A stretch of 49,398 bases of DNA from JBPEWY01 sp052032225 (GTDB lineage: Bacteria > Bacteroidota > Bacteroidia > Flavobacteriales > Flavobacteriaceae). The stretch's first letter is position 1, and every line of letters starts with the position of its first letter. Below the pieces are notes generated by a model that ran no database searches, was not told the DNA's origin, and saw only the letters and a list, made by a program, of their open reading frames with translations. The stretch spans positions 1 through 49,398 of the forward strand of contig JBPEWY010000088.1 in assembly GCA_052032225.1 (NCBI GenBank), read 5' to 3'. The translations under genes were made by a program, and so were the position numbers. Of this stretch, positions 24,146 to 32,556 are shown in pieces.

Positions 24146-26845
24146 ATGCCTATGAAATCTATTTACAGTTGTTTTTTAGCGTTTCTTTTTTCTATCTCGA
24201 TAGCTGTTGCACAGCAAACAGTATCGGGTAAAGTTACAGACGATAATGGAGTGCCTTTAGCAGGTGTAAACATTGTAGAAAAAGGAACAACAAATGGTAC
24301 AACAACTGATTTTGACGGTAATTATCAAATATCAGTTGCATCTGATGCCACATTGATTTTTAGCTACGTTGGTTTTACCACGAAAGAGATTGCTGTTTCC
24401 GGGCAATCAGTTATTAATGTATTATTATCTGAAGGTGTTGCTTTAGACGAAGTACAGTTAGTAGGTTCTCGTAGTCCTAAACGTACTGCTACAGATACCG
24501 CTGTACCTGTAGATGTTATAGACGTATCTGAAGTTGCCACACAAAGCGGAAGGATTGAAGTAAATGAGCTGCTACAATATGCAGCACCCTCTTTTAACGC
24601 AAATAAGCAGTCTGGTGCAGACGGTGCAGATCATATAGATCCTGCAACTTTACGAGGTTTAGGTCCGGATCAAACCTTAGTTTTAATTAATGGTAAAAGA
24701 CGTCACCAGTCTTCTTTAATTAATATTTTTGGAACACGCGGAAGAGGTAATACCGGAACTGATTTAAATGCCATTCCATCTGCAGCTATAAAACGAATAG
24801 AAATATTACGTGACGGTGCTGCTGCCCAGTACGGTTCTGATGCTATTGCAGGTGTTATAAACATTGTTTTAAAAGACAAAACGGACGAAGTTACCGGTTT
24901 TGTTAGTTATGGGGCTTACAGTACGAATGCAGATGTAGATACCAGCGATTTTACCGATGGTAACTACGGAGTATGGAATACTGATGGTTTTAGATTAGAT
25001 ACCGATAAAGACGGAAACCAAATTGGAGACGATCAGAACTTTGATGGAGGCTCATTTAAAGCCGGTTTTAACTATGGAGTTGGAATTGGCGAAAACGGTT
25101 TTATTAACGTAACAGCAGAGTATGTAAGCAAAAATAAAACCTTACGTCCGGCATTCGACTTCAGAAAAGGCTTTGGTGAAGCAGCTATAGACGGATTTAA
25201 TTTTATGGTTAACGCTTCTGTGCCAATTTCTGAAAACGCAGAGTTTTATGCCTTTGGAGGAAGAAATTACAGAGATACCGATGCTTATGCATTTACCAGA
25301 AATGGTGGGGCTCGTGTAATTCCTGAAATTTATCCGGATGGCTTTACTCCTCGAATTACATCAAACATTATTGACAATTCTGTTGCAGCCGGATTTAGAT
25401 CTGAATTGGCTAGCGGTTGGAAAGTAGATTTGAGTAATACCTACGGAAAAAACAATTTTCACTACTACATTAAAGGAACACTTAACGCATCATTACAAGA
25501 AAGCTCTCCAACTGATTTTGATGCCGGTGGCCATAGTTTAAGTCAGAATACCATAAACTTAGATTTCTCTAAGTACTACGATGATGTTTTATATGGTATG
25601 AACTTGGCTTTTGGTGCAGAGTACAGAACAGAGAACTTTGTAATTTTTGCCGGCGAGGAAGGCTCTTGGGGAACTTACGATGTTAACGGACTATTAATAA
25701 CAGATCCTGCAAATCAAACACAGCCCACAGATCCAGATTCGGGAGATCCAAGACCGGGAGGATCTCAAGGATTCCCCGGGTATGCCCCTGCTAATGAGGT
25801 AGACAGAAGCCGTTCTAACTTCTCATTATATGCAGATGGTGAATTTGATTTGTCTGAAGCTTTTTTATTAAGTGCAGCTGCTCGTTTTGAGAACTATAGT
25901 GATTTTGGTAGCACTCTTAACGGTAAATTGGCAATGCGTCTTAAAGCATCAGATAATTTTAATCTTAGAGGTTCTGTGAGTACCGGATTTAGAGCACCAT
26001 CTTTAGCTCAAATTTATTACAATTTACGCTTTACAAACTTTATTGGTGGGCAGCCTTTAGATCAACTGTTATCACCAAATAACAGCCCTGTAACAGCATC
26101 ATTCGGTATTGGTCCGTTAAAAGAAGAAAAAGCAGTGAATGCCGGGTTAGGATTTACCGCAACCTTTGGCAATTTTACTGCAACTGTTGATGGATATTTT
26201 ATTGATGTTAAAGACAGAATTGTACTTACCGGTAATTTTGATGCTCCACAGATTCCTAATGTTGCTGCTGCACAATTCTTTGCTAACGGTGCAGATACGC
26301 AAACAACCGGTTTAGATGTGGTTTTATCTTGGAGAAAGAATTTTGCAGATAATAGTAGTGTTTCTGCTACATTTACTGGTAATGTGAACGACATGAAGAT
26401 TAAAGAAGTTAAAAACGGAAATTTAGATGAGCAAACCTTTTTTGGTGAGCGCGATAAGGCCTTTTTATTAGCTTCTGCTCCTGATAGTAAGTTCACGCTT
26501 AATGTAAATTATAACAAAAATTGGTTTGATGCCGGTTTAGCACTAACTCGCTTTAGTGAAATAGAGTTATTAGATTTTCAAATGTTCGAAGATCCGGCAG
26601 ATTATGGAGGATTTGATAGTCTTGTAACAGCAGCTACAGATACCTATTCTCCAAAAATTGTAACCGATGTTGTGTTTGGTTTTAGACTTTGCGAAGGGTT
26701 AAAACTAAACGTAGGAGCAAATAACTTGTTTAACGTATATCCGGATCAGCAAGACGATTGGACTGAGAGTGGTGGTTACTGGGATTCTGTACAGATGGGA
26801 TTCGGTGGTGCTTACTACTACAGCAGATTATCGTTTAACTTTTAG
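24146..26845 (+). CDS. TonB-dependent outer membrane receptor, substrate unknown
   Basis: About 899 residues. A signal peptide (MKSIYSCFLAFLFSISIAVAQ) leads into a carboxypeptidase-D-like domain (about 25-100, VSGKVTDDNGVPLAGVNIVEKG), a plug with EILRDGAAAQYGSDAIAGVINIV, and a long beta-barrel ending in an aromatic residue (SRLSFNF). I chose the Met at 24146; another ATG lies at 24152, and a reading from 24092 would add 18 residues ahead of the signal peptide. No SusD partner is adjacent, so it is not a classical SUS-type glycan pair. The substrate cannot be told. Confidence 0.9.
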   Translation: MPMKSIYSCFLAFLFSISIAVAQQTVSGKVTDDNGVPLAGVNIVEKGTTNGTTTDFDGNYQISVASDATLIFSYVGFTTKEIAVSGQSVINVLLSEGVALDEVQLVGSRSPKRTATDTAVPVDVIDVSEVATQSGRIEVNELLQYAAPSFNANKQSGADGADHIDPATLRGLGPDQTLVLINGKRRHQSSLINIFGTRGRGNTGTDLNAIPSAAIKRIEILRDGAAAQYGSDAIAGVINIVLKDKTDEVTGFVSYGAYSTNADVDTSDFTDGNYGVWNTDGFRLDTDKDGNQIGDDQNFDGGSFKAGFNYGVGIGENGFINVTAEYVSKNKTLRPAFDFRKGFGEAAIDGFNFMVNASVPISENAEFYAFGGRNYRDTDAYAFTRNGGARVIPEIYPDGFTPRITSNIIDNSVAAGFRSELASGWKVDLSNTYGKNNFHYYIKGTLNASLQESSPTDFDAGGHSLSQNTINLDFSKYYDDVLYGMNLAFGAEYRTENFVIFAGEEGSWGTYDVNGLLITDPANQTQPTDPDSGDPRPGGSQGFPGYAPANEVDRSRSNFSLYADGEFDLSEAFLLSAAARFENYSDFGSTLNGKLAMRLKASDNFNLRGSVSTGFRAPSLAQIYYNLRFTNFIGGQPLDQLLSPNNSPVTASFGIGPLKEEKAVNAGLGFTATFGNFTATVDGYFIDVKDRIVLTGNFDAPQIPNVAAAQFFANGADTQTTGLDVVLSWRKNFADNSSVSATFTGNVNDMKIKEVKNGNLDEQTFFGERDKAFLLASAPDSKFTLNVNYNKNWFDAGLALTRFSEIELLDFQMFEDPADYGGFDSLVTAATDTYSPKIVTDVVFGFRLCEGLKLNVGANNLFNVYPDQQDDWTESGGYWDSVQMGFGGAYYYSRLSFNF

Positions 26846-26881
26846 TAAATAACCAACCCGTAATACTAACCAACCAAAACC

Positions 26882-26912
26882 AAAAACCCGAGCTATTTGC
26901 TCGGGTTTTTTA
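26882..26912 (+). terminator. rho-independent terminator after the TonB receptor
   Basis: AACCCGAGC and GCTCGGGTT pair around TATTT, followed by a T-run. The minus-strand ferredoxin gene ends at 26933, so it may serve both directions. Confidence 0.88.
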
Positions 26913-26932
26913 TTAAAAGCAAAGATAAATTT

Positions 26933-27286
26933 TTACTCATCTGGGTGCATAAAACGCTGTTTAGCCAGCAACTCTTCTTCGGTTTCAACATTATCTTCAT
27001 CAGGTACACAGCAATCAACCGGACAAACTGCAGCACATTGAGGCTCTTCGTGAAAACCTTTACATTCTGTACATTTATCAGGAACTATGTAATAAATCTC
27101 ATCAGATATAGGTGTTTGTGCCTCGTCTGCATTAACAGTTTTGCCGTTAGGTAACACAATATCTCCAGACAATTGAGTGCCATCTGCATAGCGCCAATCG
27201 TCTGCACCTTCATAAATTGCAGTATTTGGGCACTCAGGTTCGCAGGCACCACAATTAATACATTCGTCTGTTATAATAATAGCCAT
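26933..27286 (-). CDS. 4Fe-4S dicluster ferredoxin
   Basis: A protein of about 117 residues starting MAIIITDECINCGACEPECP, with a first CxxCxxCxxxCP cluster motif at residues 9-20 and a second irregular set (CTECKGFHEEPQCAAVCPVDCC) typical of the bacterial 2[4Fe-4S] ferredoxin with a loop insertion. It acts as a cytoplasmic electron carrier. The start at 27286 is chosen because upstream codons read into the divergent promoter region. It is divergent from an acyl-CoA reductase; whether the two are functionally linked is unknown. Confidence 0.93.
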   Translation of the reverse strand: MAIIITDECINCGACEPECPNTAIYEGADDWRYADGTQLSGDIVLPNGKTVNADEAQTPISDEIYYIVPDKCTECKGFHEEPQCAAVCPVDCCVPDEDNVETEEELLAKQRFMHPDE

Positions 27287-27306
27287 AACATTCTTTTTAG
27301 TTTGCG

Positions 27307-27328
27307 TAACTTTGCAGCTGCAAAAATA
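27307..27328. promoter_or_regulatory. face-to-face -7 boxes on a 14-bp palindrome
   Basis: TAACTTTG at 27307-27314 (plus, for the acyl-CoA reductase) and TATTTTTG at 27321-27328 (minus, for ferredoxin) point toward each other and share the palindrome TTTGCAGCTGCAAA at 27311-27324. Predicted transcripts would overlap by a few bases at their 5' ends. Confidence 0.5.
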
Positions 27329-27356
27329 ACGCCATTTAATATACTGAACAAATATA

Positions 27357-28418
27357 ATGACAGCACTAAAATCTAGAATACAAGCTTTTGTTAAATTAGG
27401 AAGTTTTTTACAACAATTTGCAACAACCAAACCAACAAAAGATAATTCTGTACCTCATAACGATACTTTTTTTGATTTGTTTTCTAATCAATTAAAACTT
27501 GCAGAAATTTCTAACGGTTGGTTTACTCCAGATAATTTAGCCTTTGCATGCAAGCAATGGGCTAACACACTCACAGAAGATGCTTTAAATAAGTGGCTTA
27601 CCTCCTACACTATAAAAGATACAGATCCTAAAACTGTAGCTGTAGTTATGGCGGGTAATATTCCGTTGGTGGGATTTCACGATTTTTTAAGCGTGCTTAT
27701 AACCGGGCACAAAGTGTTGGTTAAACTTTCATCAAACGATAAACACTTACTACCAATATTAGCAAAGTATTTAGAAACTGTTTCTCCGGATTTTAAAGGA
27801 CGAATTCATTTCACGAACGAAAAACTTTCTGATTTTGATGCTGTTATTGCAACCGGAAGTGATAATACAGCAAGGTATTTTGAATATTATTTTAAAAACA
27901 AACCTGCCATAATTAGAAAGAACAGAAATTCTGTTGCAGTATTACAAGGCCATGAAACCCAAGAGCAGTTAGAAGCTTTAGGCGAAGATATTTTTAGATA
28001 TTTTGGATTGGGGTGTCGTAGTGTATCTAAATTATTTGTACCTGTAAATTATGATTTTGATAAGTTTTTTAAAGGAATTTATAAATATCATTCAATAATC
28101 AATTACAAAAAATACGAGAACAATTACGATTACAACAAGGCTGTATATTTAATGAGCCAATTTAAAATTCTAGAGAATGGCTTTTTTATGTTAAAAGAAG
28201 ACAACCAATATGCCTCTCCTATTGCAACTGCATTTTATGAAAAGTACACAGATTTAAATACACTAAAGCAGAAACTTACTGAAGATACTAATAAAATACA
28301 GTGTATTGTTGCCAACAATTTTATAGAAACCGAAGTCCCTTTTGGTAAAACGCAACAGCCAAGCTTAACAGATTATGCAGACGGTATAGATACAGTAGAT
28401 TTTTTAATAAATCTATAA
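27357..28418 (+). CDS. acyl-CoA reductase (LuxC-like)
   Basis: A 353-residue protein of the LuxC/aldehyde dehydrogenase fold. VVMAGNIPLVGFHDFLSVLITGHKVLVKLSS is the cofactor-binding region, ATGSDNTARYFEYYF follows, and the nucleophilic Cys lies in GLGCRSVSKLF. Such enzymes reduce an acyl-CoA to an aldehyde with NADPH. In many flavobacteria a ferredoxin, this reductase and serC lie in this order, as far as I remember. The physiological acyl substrate is not known. Confidence 0.87.
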   Translation: MTALKSRIQAFVKLGSFLQQFATTKPTKDNSVPHNDTFFDLFSNQLKLAEISNGWFTPDNLAFACKQWANTLTEDALNKWLTSYTIKDTDPKTVAVVMAGNIPLVGFHDFLSVLITGHKVLVKLSSNDKHLLPILAKYLETVSPDFKGRIHFTNEKLSDFDAVIATGSDNTARYFEYYFKNKPAIIRKNRNSVAVLQGHETQEQLEALGEDIFRYFGLGCRSVSKLFVPVNYDFDKFFKGIYKYHSIINYKKYENNYDYNKAVYLMSQFKILENGFFMLKEDNQYASPIATAFYEKYTDLNTLKQKLTEDTNKIQCIVANNFIETEVPFGKTQQPSLTDYADGIDTVDFLINL

Positions 28419-28507
28419 TAAATATTGTGTAGTAATGTCTCAAAATAATTTCAAAATTAGCACCTTTGTAAAGCAATAAGCAACCACAAAACGTAATTAA
28501 CGTTACT

Positions 28508-29572
28508 ATGAAAAAACATAACTTTAGTGCCGGTCCGTGTATTTTACCTCAAGAAGTATTTAAACAGGCTGCAGAAGCGGTTTTAAACTTTAATAACTCT
28601 AACTTATCGTTGTTAGAAATTTCACATCGAAGTAAAGATTTTGTAGATGTAATGGAGCAAGCCAGATCGCTTGCCTTAGAGCATTTAAACTTACAAGGCA
28701 AAGGCTACAAGGCGCTTTTTTTACAAGGTGGTGCAAGCACTCAGTTTTTAATGGTTGCGTATAATTTGTTAAATAAAAAAGCTGCTTACTTAAATACCGG
28801 TACATGGGCAGATAAAGCCATTAAAGAGGCTAAATTTTTTGGCGAAGTTATAGAGGTGGGCTCGTCTAAAAAAGACAACTACAATCATATACCCAAAAAT
28901 TACACCATTCCTAATGATGTAGATTATTTTCATTGTACCAGTAACAATACAATTTACGGTACACAAATAAAAGAGTTCCCTAATACAAGTGTACCAATGG
29001 TGTGCGATATGAGTTCTGATATTTTCTCAAGGCAATTAGACTTCTCTAAGTTTGATTTAATTTATGCCGGAGCTCAAAAAAATATGGGGCCTGCAGGAGC
29101 TACACTTGTTGTTGTAAAAGAAGACATATTAGGGAAAGTAGAACGTAAAATACCATCTATGATGGATTATAAAGTTCACATTAGCAAAAGTAGTATGTTT
29201 AACACTCCTGCTGTTTTTCCGGTATATGTTTCTATGCTAACCTTGCAGTGGTTAAAAAACATGGGAGGTATTGCTGCTATAGAAGAGTTAAACGAGCGTA
29301 AAGCAAAACTTTTATACTCAGAAATAGATATAAATCCATTATTTGAAGGGTTTGCCAAAAAAGAAGATCGTTCGTACATGAACGTAACTTTTAATTTAGT
29401 TAATGACGACCTTAAAGAAACTTTTGATGCTCTTTGTAAAGAAGCGGGTATTAATGGTTTAAACGGACATCGATCTGTTGGTGGATACAGAGCTTCTTTA
29501 TACAACGCATTACCATTAGAAAGCGTTGAAGTATTAGTTGATGTAATGAGCGAATTAGAACGTAAAGCCTAA
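28508..29572 (+). CDS. serC: phosphoserine aminotransferase
   Basis: A 354-residue PLP enzyme: FSAGPCILPQEV at the N-terminus, LFLQGGASTQF, CTSNNTIYGTQ, and the PLP lysine K191 in AGAQKNMGPAG; the C-terminus has GHRSVGGYRASLYNAL. It transaminates 3-phosphohydroxypyruvate with glutamate in serine synthesis, and in some bacteria also takes part in pyridoxine synthesis. serA follows after 21 bases. A CACCTTTG box at 28461-28468, one mismatch from TAnnTTTG, may be its promoter. Confidence 0.96.
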   Translation: MKKHNFSAGPCILPQEVFKQAAEAVLNFNNSNLSLLEISHRSKDFVDVMEQARSLALEHLNLQGKGYKALFLQGGASTQFLMVAYNLLNKKAAYLNTGTWADKAIKEAKFFGEVIEVGSSKKDNYNHIPKNYTIPNDVDYFHCTSNNTIYGTQIKEFPNTSVPMVCDMSSDIFSRQLDFSKFDLIYAGAQKNMGPAGATLVVVKEDILGKVERKIPSMMDYKVHISKSSMFNTPAVFPVYVSMLTLQWLKNMGGIAAIEELNERKAKLLYSEIDINPLFEGFAKKEDRSYMNVTFNLVNDDLKETFDALCKEAGINGLNGHRSVGGYRASLYNALPLESVEVLVDVMSELERKA

Positions 29573-29593
29573 CATAAAAGTAATTTTAAAAGA

Positions 29594-30556
29594 ATGAAAG
29601 TATTAGCAAACGACGGAATTTCTACGAGTGGTGTTAAAGCATTAGAAGAAGCGGGATTTGAAGTAATAACTACAAAAGTTGCTCAAGAGCAGCTTATAAA
29701 CTTTATAAACAACAACAATATTGACGTTCTTTTGGTTAGATCTGCAACCAAAGTAAAAAAAGATGTTATAGATGCTTGTCCTTCGTTAAAAATAATTGGA
29801 AGAGGTGGCGTCGGAATGGACAATATAGATGTAGAGTACGCTAAGAAAAAAGGAATTCATGTAATAAATACTCCTGCTGCCTCGTCAGAATCTGTAGCCG
29901 AACTGGTTTTTGCACATTTGTTTGGCGGAGCAAGATTTTTGTATGATGCAAACAGAAATATGCCATTAGAAGGCGATACTAATTTTAGTAAGTTAAAAAA
30001 AGCATATGCTAACGGATTAGAATTACGTGGTAAAACCCTTGGTATTATTGGGCTTGGAAGAATTGGGCAAGCTACAGCAAGAATAGCACTTGGTGTTGGA
30101 ATGAAAGTTATGGCTTATGACCCATACATTGAAAAAGCTACTATAGATTTACCATTTTACGATGGCAGATCGATATCATTTACTATAGAGACAGTATCTA
30201 AAGAAGAAGTCTTAAAAGAAGCCGATTTTATTACGCTTCATGTGCCTGCACAACAAGATTACATTATAGGTAAAGCAGAAATAGCGTTAATGAAAAATGG
30301 TGTTGGTATTGTAAATGCTGCTCGAGGCGGTGTTGTAGATGAAGTTGCCTTAATAGAAGCTTTAGATAATGGTAAAATAGCATTTGCGGGGTTAGATGTA
30401 TTTGAAAATGAGCCAAAACCTGCTATTAAAGTTTTAATGCACCAAGGGGTATCGTTAACTCCACATATTGGAGCTTCTACCCGAGAAGCCCAAGACAGAA
30501 TTGGTGTAGAGTTAGCAGAACAAATAAAACAACTGTTACTTACCGAGAAAAAATAA
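29594..30556 (+). CDS. serA: D-3-phosphoglycerate dehydrogenase (short form)
   Basis: A 320-residue D-2-hydroxyacid dehydrogenase with the NAD motif GLGRIGQATARIAL, the catalytic Arg segment NAARGGVVDE, a Glu in FENEP, and the His in TPHIGASTREAQ. Its position after serC supports 3-phosphoglycerate dehydrogenase, the first step of serine synthesis. It has no C-terminal ACT domain, so feedback inhibition by serine through that domain is not expected. Confidence 0.92.
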   Translation: MKVLANDGISTSGVKALEEAGFEVITTKVAQEQLINFINNNNIDVLLVRSATKVKKDVIDACPSLKIIGRGGVGMDNIDVEYAKKKGIHVINTPAASSESVAELVFAHLFGGARFLYDANRNMPLEGDTNFSKLKKAYANGLELRGKTLGIIGLGRIGQATARIALGVGMKVMAYDPYIEKATIDLPFYDGRSISFTIETVSKEEVLKEADFITLHVPAQQDYIIGKAEIALMKNGVGIVNAARGGVVDEVALIEALDNGKIAFAGLDVFENEPKPAIKVLMHQGVSLTPHIGASTREAQDRIGVELAEQIKQLLLTEKK

Positions 30557-30594
30557 CTCTTTACAGACAAAAACAACAAAAAGCTAAATAAGAG

Positions 30595-30624
30595 AACTGC
30601 AGCCCTAAGGTTGCAGTTTTTTTT
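30595..30624 (+). terminator. rho-independent terminator after serA
   Basis: AACTGCAGCC and GGTTGCAGTT pair over 10 bp (one G-U) around CTAA, followed by eight T. It closes the serC-serA operon. Confidence 0.9.
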
Positions 30625-30655
30625 ATGTACTTTACTACCTATTAAATATATTATT

Positions 30656-31294
30656 ATGTCTGGTATTTTAGATTTATTAAATGGCGATATGGGTAAAGCA
30701 ATTATTCAAGGGGTATCGCAACAAACAAAAGCATCAGAAAAACAAACATCTGATGTGCTTTTAATGGCATTGCCTGTTCTTACGCAAGCAATGAAACGAA
30801 ATTCTACATCATCTAAAGGAGCTCAAGGGCTTTACAATGCTTTAAATGATAAACATGATGGAAGTATTTTAGATGGCCTATCAGGATTATTTTCAGGAGG
30901 TGTAAATGATGATGTTATGCAAGATGGAGCAAAAATTCTTCATCATGTATTAGGTAATAAACAAACCAATGTAACCAATGCTTTGAGCAAGCAATCTGGC
31001 GTAGATTCAGGTACAATCGCACAAATTTTACAAGTTGCAGCTCCAATACTAATGGGTATTCTTGGAAAGCAATCTAGAACCCAACAAGTAAGTGGCCCAA
31101 GCGGCCTTGAAAGTATGCTTGGTGGTCTTCTTACCGGTAATAGTGCAAAACAAGAGCAATCTTTTTTAGAAGCTATTTTAGATGCCGATAACGATGGTAG
31201 TGTTGTAGATGACGTTGCCGGTATGTTATTAGGGAACAAGAAGAAAAAAGGAGGTTTAGGAAGCTTATTGGGTGGTTTTTTAGGAAAGAGTTAG
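30656..31294 (+). CDS. DUF937-family protein
   Basis: About 212 residues from the Met at 30656 (MSGILDLLNGDMGKAIIQGV); the reading from 30611 starts inside the serA terminator. It shows the DUF937 pattern of helical repeats: KQTSDVLLMALPVLTQAMKRN, then HVLGNKQTNVTNALSKQSG and a Gly-rich end (GGLGSLLGGFLGKS). It is cytoplasmic by appearance. No biochemical role is established in my knowledge. A strong terminator follows at 31320. Confidence 0.88.
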   Translation: MSGILDLLNGDMGKAIIQGVSQQTKASEKQTSDVLLMALPVLTQAMKRNSTSSKGAQGLYNALNDKHDGSILDGLSGLFSGGVNDDVMQDGAKILHHVLGNKQTNVTNALSKQSGVDSGTIAQILQVAAPILMGILGKQSRTQQVSGPSGLESMLGGLLTGNSAKQEQSFLEAILDADNDGSVVDDVAGMLLGNKKKKGGLGSLLGGFLGKS

Positions 31295-31319
31295 TTTTAA
31301 AGTTACAAAGTGCCCTCTT

Positions 31320-31351
31320 AAATAAACAGGCTTAATGCCTGTTTATTTTTT
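31320..31351 (+). terminator. rho-independent terminator after the DUF937 gene
   Basis: AAATAAACAGGC and GCCTGTTTATTT form a perfect 12-bp stem around TTAAT, followed by T residues. Confidence 0.9.
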
Positions 31352-31391
31352 GTTAAAGCTATTGTTGTGTTTTTTTACATTTTGTAACTTT

Positions 31392-31835
31392 ATGAATATG
31401 AGAAATATAGCGTATATAGTACTGTTGTTTTTATTTGTTTTGGCTTGTAGTACTCAAAAAGTGGCGTTAAACCCAGAAGAAAAAGCATTGTTTAATGCCC
31501 AACAACCTGACACGGTTGCTATTAAAAGCGAAAAAACAGAGTATGAAATTATAATTATTGAACCCGGTTTTAATGCTTGGTTAGAAAGTATAGCAAGACC
31601 AAGAGGATATTACAGCCAAACTTTCTTAGAAAACAGAAATGCTATATATGTGGCCGAATGGAATAGAAGAGTATTAAACCCGTTTACCTACAATCCCAAT
31701 CTTTACGAAATGCAAATAGATTACGACCCTTCTATAGATTATGGTTATGAAGTAAACTATAAGTTGTACTATTATTTTATTTATTTTCAGCGCAAATACA
31801 ATCAACGGCTAGCAGGGTTTGTCCCCAGAATATAA
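31392..31835 (+). CDS. lipoprotein of the DUF6146 type
   Basis: About 147 residues. The signal peptide (MRNIAYIVLLFLFVLAC) ends in a lipobox LAC, and the mature domain holds EYEIIIIEPGFNAWLESIARPRGYYS and EWNRRVLNPFTYNPNLYEMQIDYDP. That matches the flavobacterial DUF6146 family as I remember it. The start is at 31392 or 31398; the reading from 31335 begins inside the terminator stem. A TAACTTTA box at 31385-31392 resembles TAnnTTTG and would favour the second Met. Function unknown. Confidence 0.8.
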   Translation: MNMRNIAYIVLLFLFVLACSTQKVALNPEEKALFNAQQPDTVAIKSEKTEYEIIIIEPGFNAWLESIARPRGYYSQTFLENRNAIYVAEWNRRVLNPFTYNPNLYEMQIDYDPSIDYGYEVNYKLYYYFIYFQRKYNQRLAGFVPRI

Positions 31836-31848
31836 ATATGTACTTTTG
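31818..31848 (+). promoter_or_regulatory. promoter of the three-gene receptor unit
   Basis: TTTG at 31818-31821 and TACTTTTG at 31841-31848 are exact -33/-7 matches with a 19-base spacer. The ATG of the first gene lies at 31867, giving a leader of about 12 nt. The -33 element lies in the end of the preceding coding sequence. Confidence 0.7.
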
Positions 31849-31866
31849 CACCCCTAAAGTAACACT

Positions 31867-32175
31867 ATGAAGAAGCTTAAAGAACGTTGGGGTATAGTCT
31901 CAAATACGCAATTAATTATAATTTTTATTGTATTTGGTATAACAGGTTCTGTTTCAGCAAAAATTGCCGGTCCGGCTATGGATATTATGGGTTGGTATCA
32001 AGAAACTATGAACCCTTGGATTTATTGGCCTGTTAGAATTTTGTTAATTTTTCCCATTTATCAAGTTTTATTAATTTTCTTTGGATGGTTATTTGGTCAG
32101 TTTACTTTTTTCTGGAATTTCGAAAAGAAAATGTTATCCAGAATGGGGTTAGCTTTCTTGTTTAATAACAAGTAA
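31867..32175 (+). CDS. small membrane protein of the DUF6787 type
   Basis: A 102-residue protein with two transmembrane segments (about 15-33 and 53-78) and the motif GWLFGQFTFFWNFEKKMLSRMG at the C-terminal side. It resembles the flavobacterial DUF6787 family. It begins an apparent three-gene unit: its stop overlaps the next ATG by one base (TAATG). Function unknown; a role in metal homeostasis would be guesswork from the downstream genes. Confidence 0.8.
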   Translation: MKKLKERWGIVSNTQLIIIFIVFGITGSVSAKIAGPAMDIMGWYQETMNPWIYWPVRILLIFPIYQVLLIFFGWLFGQFTFFWNFEKKMLSRMGLAFLFNNK

Positions 32176-32507
32176 TGAGCTTATTGTTACAGCACATATA
32201 CCGCTTTTGTTTATCACTTATACTAAGTGCCAGCATTCTTTTTCCTAATATTTACGAAGGAATTCATGTTTTTTCTGAACACGAACATGAGGTTTGTATA
32301 GATGCCAGTTCAACGCACTTACACAACAAAGATGTTTCTTGCGATTTATTAAAACATAAACCAAGCAATCAGTTTGTTTTTGAGTTTGATTCTCATGATT
32401 TTAAAATCATTCAAACTCCTGCATTAAAAACGCCTTTACTTGTTAATTTAGTTAGTTCATCACATTATTTAAAAGAGAGTCCCAGAGGTCCGCCTGCTTA
32501 TTCTTAA
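32175..32507 (+). CDS. small secreted His-containing protein upstream of a TonB receptor
   Basis: A 110-residue protein with a signal-like hydrophobic segment (about 8-24, YRFCLSLILSASILFPNIY). Behind it come several His and two Cys (HVFSEHEHEVCIDAS, THLHNKDVSCDL) and a C-terminal ending SPRGPPAYS. Short secreted proteins with His/Cys clusters and an RGPP tail often precede metal-type TonB receptors in flavobacteria, in my recollection. It is translationally coupled to the gene before it and lies 49 bases ahead of the receptor. It may bind zinc or copper; this is inference. Confidence 0.72.
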   Translation: MSLLLQHIYRFCLSLILSASILFPNIYEGIHVFSEHEHEVCIDASSTHLHNKDVSCDLLKHKPSNQFVFEFDSHDFKIIQTPALKTPLLVNLVSSSHYLKESPRGPPAYS

Positions 32508-32556
32508 TTCTCGTTTTAAATAAAATCTTCAATTACTAACTAAATTTTTATCAAAC

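Noticed and set aside
24146..26845. SusC-type glycan uptake locus
   Set aside because: No SusD-like lipoprotein or glycoside hydrolase lies beside the receptor.
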